Of a stretch of 64,000 nt of DNA, positions 61,332-64,000 are shown piece after piece. The notes beneath the pieces were generated by a model. It did no database searches. It was not told where the DNA came from and worked only from the letters and a program-made list of their open reading frames with translations. Location: contig NZ_MUFV01000002.1 in NCBI RefSeq assembly GCF_002017875.1, positions 1 to 64,000 on the forward strand. The letters are read 5' to 3'. A program made the translations under genes and the position numbers. The stretch comes from Deinococcus sp. LM3. Its GTDB lineage: Bacteria; Deinococcota; Deinococci; Deinococcales; Deinococcaceae. The first letter of the stretch is position 1, and every line of letters starts with the position of its first letter.

Positions 61332-64000
61332 GGGAGCCTCCAGCGCAGGAACGGATCGGTGCCGGCCTGTTCGGGCGTACCGCTGAAGGTGAAGGTGTAG
61401 GAGATCGTCATGGAGCCGCCTGCGAAGTCTACGGCGAAACCGGCCTGCCCGGACGTCAGGACCGCGCCGGCCGGGAGCGGGTCGGCCACCTCCAGGCCCG
61501 GCACGGCGCGCGGCGCGCTGAGGGTCAGCTGCGCGGCGTACCGGTCGTCACCCAGCCACGTGAGTTGCTTGCGCAGCGTCACGTCGCCGCGCGTGACGGT
61601 CGTGCTGCGCACCGAGTGGGCGTCCCCGCCGGCCGGCGCGAGCGGGAAATCCACGCTCGTCAGGTTCAGGACCATCACCGAGCGGCTGCCGGGCAGTCCG
61701 CCGTCCTGCGGGACGCTCAGCGGCGCGTTCCGCACGCTCTGCGGGTCGAGCCGCAGCGCCTGCTGGCCGCGCGGGACGGCCGCGAAGTGGTACCGGCCGG
61801 CCGCGTCGGTCAGCGCGCTGCGCCCACCGGCGAGCAGCACGCGCGCCCCGGCGACCGGCGTGTCGAGGTCCGGCGTGAAGGTCCCGTCGCGGTTGCGGTC
61901 CACGAACACCTGACCGTTCAGTTCCGCCTGCGCGGCGAACACGCCGGGCTGCACCTGCACGCTGGCGCGCGCCTCGCTGCTGCGGGTGACCGCGCCGTTC
62001 GGGGCCTGCATGCGCGCTGAGGCCACGTTCACCTGGGTCGGCGCGGCGTGCGGCGTGACCCGCATGGCGTACGTCAGGGTGCGGGTGCCGCCGGCCGGCA
62101 TGGCCGCCACGGGCCACAGCAGCGCCCCGCCGGGTTGCGGCTGCGGGTCCGGGCCGGGCTGGCCGTCCACGGTGGCGGTGCCCGGCAGGTACGTCAGGCC
62201 GGTGGGGGGCGTGTCCAGCAGCGTGCCGCCCTGCAGGGCCGCCACGCGGCTGGCGTTGCGCAGCGTGACGGTGAAGGTCACGCGGTCCCCGACCACCACT
62301 GCCTGCGGGGTCGCGGCCTTGCTCAGCAGCAGCGCGCTGGAGTACACGTTCGACGGTGCGGGCGCACTGGCGACCGGGCTGGGCAGTTCGTCCGATCCCA
62401 GCGAGAAGGTGTTCTCCAGGCGGGTGTCGTCGGGCACGTCGGCGTTCACGCGCGCCTGCACGGTCACGCTCAGGCGGCCGCCGGGCGTCAGGGCCGGGAG
62501 GCGCCACGTGACGGTCCGCGTGAACGTGTCGAAGGTCCCGCCGTCCGAGGCGCTCACGAAGGTCAGGCCGGCCGGCAGCGTGTCGCGCAGCACCACGTTC
62601 GTGAGCCCCGACTCGTAGGGGTTCACGGCGCTCAGGGTGTACGTGAGCAGCTCGCCGACCGGGACCGTCCCGGCGGGTGTCACGGTCTTGAGCAGTTCCG
62701 GCGTGCGCGGGTCCACCAGGGTCAGCAGGTTCTCGGTGTGGTTCGGAGTGGCGCCCAGTTCGCTGCTGGCACTCAGCCGCACCCGCGCCGAGACGCCCTC
62801 GCGGGCCGTGACGGTCAGGCAGGCCTGCACCGACTGCTCCTCACCGGCTGCCAGCGGCAGCGGCTGGGGCAGCGCCGCTCCCTGCGCGTCCCGCCACACG
62901 ATCAGTCCGCTGCCCAGCGTGAACTGCCCGCCCAGCGTGAACCGGTCGGCGACGTTCCCGGTGTTGCGGACCGCGTGTGTGAAGCACGTCGCCTGCCCCT
63001 GCACGCCGAAGGTCCGGGTCTGCCGGTCGTCGGCGCTGTCCTCGCCGCCCGGTTCGGCGGCGGCGTTCCCGGCCGGGCCGATCAGGACGCCCAGGCGGGG
63101 GCGGATCAGCACGGACGCCTCGGTCTTCAGCGGGGGAACACCCGGCGTCTGACTCAGGTACGCGGTGTTCACGCGCTCACCCGGCCGGGCGTCGGCGGCG
63201 GCCTGCATGCGGAACGTCAGGTCCGTCACCTGACCGGGCCGCAGCGGCGGCAGCCGCCACGACAGGGCGCCGGTGTCCGCCCCGGCCGCGACCGACAGCC
63301 GGCCCAGCGGGTTCGCGGCGCTGCCCGGCACCAGCGTCAGCCCCTCGAGTTCCGGGATGCTGAGCAGGTCGCTGACCTCGGCCTCGCCGCTCGGCTGTGA
63401 TCCAAGGTTCCGCACGCGCAGCGTCACTAGCGTGCTCTCACCGGGGCTCAGCACGGCCGGCGTGAACTGCTTCTCGATCTGCAGTTCCGCTCCGCCGCTG
63501 ACCTGCACGGCCGCCACGTTGTCCGTGTCGCTCGCCGCGCCGTCCGCGCAGCCCGCCGTGAGGCCCATGAAGGCCGATCCCATTGCCCCGGCCGGTGCCT
63601 GCACGATCAGCAGCAGGTCCGCGGCGGCGTCCACCGGCACGTTCAGGTCATGCACGACCGGTTCGCCCAGGTCCAGCAGGCCGTTGCCGTTCACGTCCCG
63701 CACGACCCGCGCGCCGCCCGGCATGAAGGCGCTGCCCGGCGCGACCTGCCACGACAACACGAAACGGGCCGCCACGTTGCCGCTGTTCACCAGCCGGTAC
63801 GGCAGGACGCTCTCGCCGCCCGGCGCGATCCCGACCCGGTAGGCGGGCGCGGCGGCGCTGCCGTCCGGCGTGACGTTCAGCGCGCAGCGCGCCCGGACCA
63901 GCGTCTCGACCGGGGCGCTCAGGTACAGTTCACCGGCCGCCGTGGCGCTCGCCTGGTTGCTGATGACCGTGCCGGCCGGAGTTCCGGCCGCGCCCGCCAG
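61328..64000 (-). CDS. DUF11-repeat surface protein, N-terminus beyond the window
   Basis: Open in one frame from the window edge to TGA at 61328-61330, ~890 residues visible. Repeated DUF11-like units (AELQIEKQFTPAVLSPGESTLVTLRV, TPELLKTVTPAGTVPVGELLTYTLS, LLSKAATPQAVVVGDRVTFTV) each precede a parallel Asp-rich strand set. DVNGNGLLDLGEPVV and DRNRDGTFTPDLDTPV are calcium-loop-like, and NGQVFVDRNRDG...AGRYHFAAVPRGQ is an SdrD-B/carboxypeptidase-regulatory-like domain. First visible gene of the three-gene operon; overlaps the barrel gene by four bases (ATGA). Likely exported, but the signal region is outside. Confidence 0.85.
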   Translation of the reverse strand: MAGAAGTPAGTVISNQASATAAGELYLSAPVETLVRARCALNVTPDGSAAAPAYRVGIAPGGESVLPYRLVNSGNVAARFVLSWQVAPGSAFMPGGARVVRDVNGNGLLDLGEPVVHDLNVPVDAAADLLLIVQAPAGAMGSAFMGLTAGCADGAASDTDNVAAVQVSGGAELQIEKQFTPAVLSPGESTLVTLRVRNLGSQPSGEAEVSDLLSIPELEGLTLVPGSAANPLGRLSVAAGADTGALSWRLPPLRPGQVTDLTFRMQAAADARPGERVNTAYLSQTPGVPPLKTEASVLIRPRLGVLIGPAGNAAAEPGGEDSADDRQTRTFGVQGQATCFTHAVRNTGNVADRFTLGGQFTLGSGLIVWRDAQGAALPQPLPLAAGEEQSVQACLTVTAREGVSARVRLSASSELGATPNHTENLLTLVDPRTPELLKTVTPAGTVPVGELLTYTLSAVNPYESGLTNVVLRDTLPAGLTFVSASDGGTFDTFTRTVTWRLPALTPGGRLSVTVQARVNADVPDDTRLENTFSLGSDELPSPVASAPAPSNVYSSALLLSKAATPQAVVVGDRVTFTVTLRNASRVAALQGGTLLDTPPTGLTYLPGTATVDGQPGPDPQPQPGGALLWPVAAMPAGGTRTLTYAMRVTPHAAPTQVNVASARMQAPNGAVTRSSEARASVQVQPGVFAAQAELNGQVFVDRNRDGTFTPDLDTPVAGARVLLAGGRSALTDAAGRYHFAAVPRGQQALRLDPQSVRNAPLSVPQDGGLPGSRSVMVLNLTSVDFPLAPAGGDAHSVRSTTVTRGDVTLRKQLTWLGDDRYAAQLTLSAPRAVPGLEVADPLPAGAVLTSGQAGFAVDFAGGSMTISYTFTFSGTPEQAGTDPFLRWRLP

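Noticed and set aside
57438..61400. 1320-codon + strand open frame
   Set aside because: Antisense to the barrel-like gene; Gln/Arg/Gly/Val-rich with no motif, a mirror of its codon bias.

Overview
The window looks like a chromosomal or megaplasmid segment of a Deinococcus species. The basis is very high GC with G/C-ending codons, an envelope mix of large DUF11 proteins plus a beta-barrel-like protein, and several genes whose start sits 6-9 bases behind a TANNNT -10 box with no leader (a Deinococcus habit). No rRNA, tRNA or CRISPR was seen. All family names are from reading the translations; no database search was possible.

Layout. (1) 1-11347, + strand: reductive pyrimidine catabolism. It holds preA, dihydropyrimidinase, an NMT1/THI5-type ABC importer (ATPase, two permeases, binding protein), a carbamoyl-amidohydrolase, a short PucR-type regulator, a class-III aminotransferase and CoA-acylating malonate/methylmalonate-semialdehyde dehydrogenase. 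Together they can take uracil/thymine to (propionyl/acetyl)-CoA. The first 4.3 kb carry about 14 single-base, mostly homopolymer indels, and none are evident afterwards, so I read them as sequence errors. (2) 11525-17139, +: MocR regulator, polar amino-acid ABC importer and ornithine aminotransferase. (3) 17327-26500, - strand: an allantoin operon (allC, allB, allE) with two malate-synthase-like genes, a malic enzyme and an IclR regulator, which would turn purine-ring carbon (glyoxylate) into malate and pyruvate. (4) 26683-29145: secreted glycine-rich DUF11 protein. (5) 29202-35607: fructose PTS with divergent DeoR regulator. (6) 35696-48591: peptidoglycan-recycling region. GntR, anmK, murQ and a serine hydrolase run leftward; a Dpp-type importer with two binding proteins and no ATPase, namZ (DUF1343) and a GH10-like lipoprotein run rightward. 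(7) 48929-53115: divergent c-di-GMP genes (GAF-PAS-GGDEF-EAL and GAF-PAS-GAF-GGDEF). (8) 53854-64000, -: an overlapping three-gene surface operon (DUF11 protein, 1651-residue beta-barrel-like protein, DUF11 protein running off the window).

The most unusual signal is a family of seven 113-155 bp structured elements (11348, 17140, 24768, 41675, 48592, 48796, 53706). Each has terminal inverted repeats TACGGAYTCCG/CGGAGTCCGTA and each is flanked by a perfect 3-bp duplication TGA (or TCA). In six of seven that TGA is the stop codon of the neighbouring gene. Internal hairpins are kept by compensatory base changes. The right end reads GGAG-N5-ATGA, and the copy at 24768 appears to supply both Shine-Dalgarno and start codon to the IclR regulator. 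This looks like a stop-codon-associated MITE family that carries a portable translation start.

Taken together the genes suggest an organism well equipped to feed on dead-cell material: nucleobases, amino acids and cell-wall fragments.
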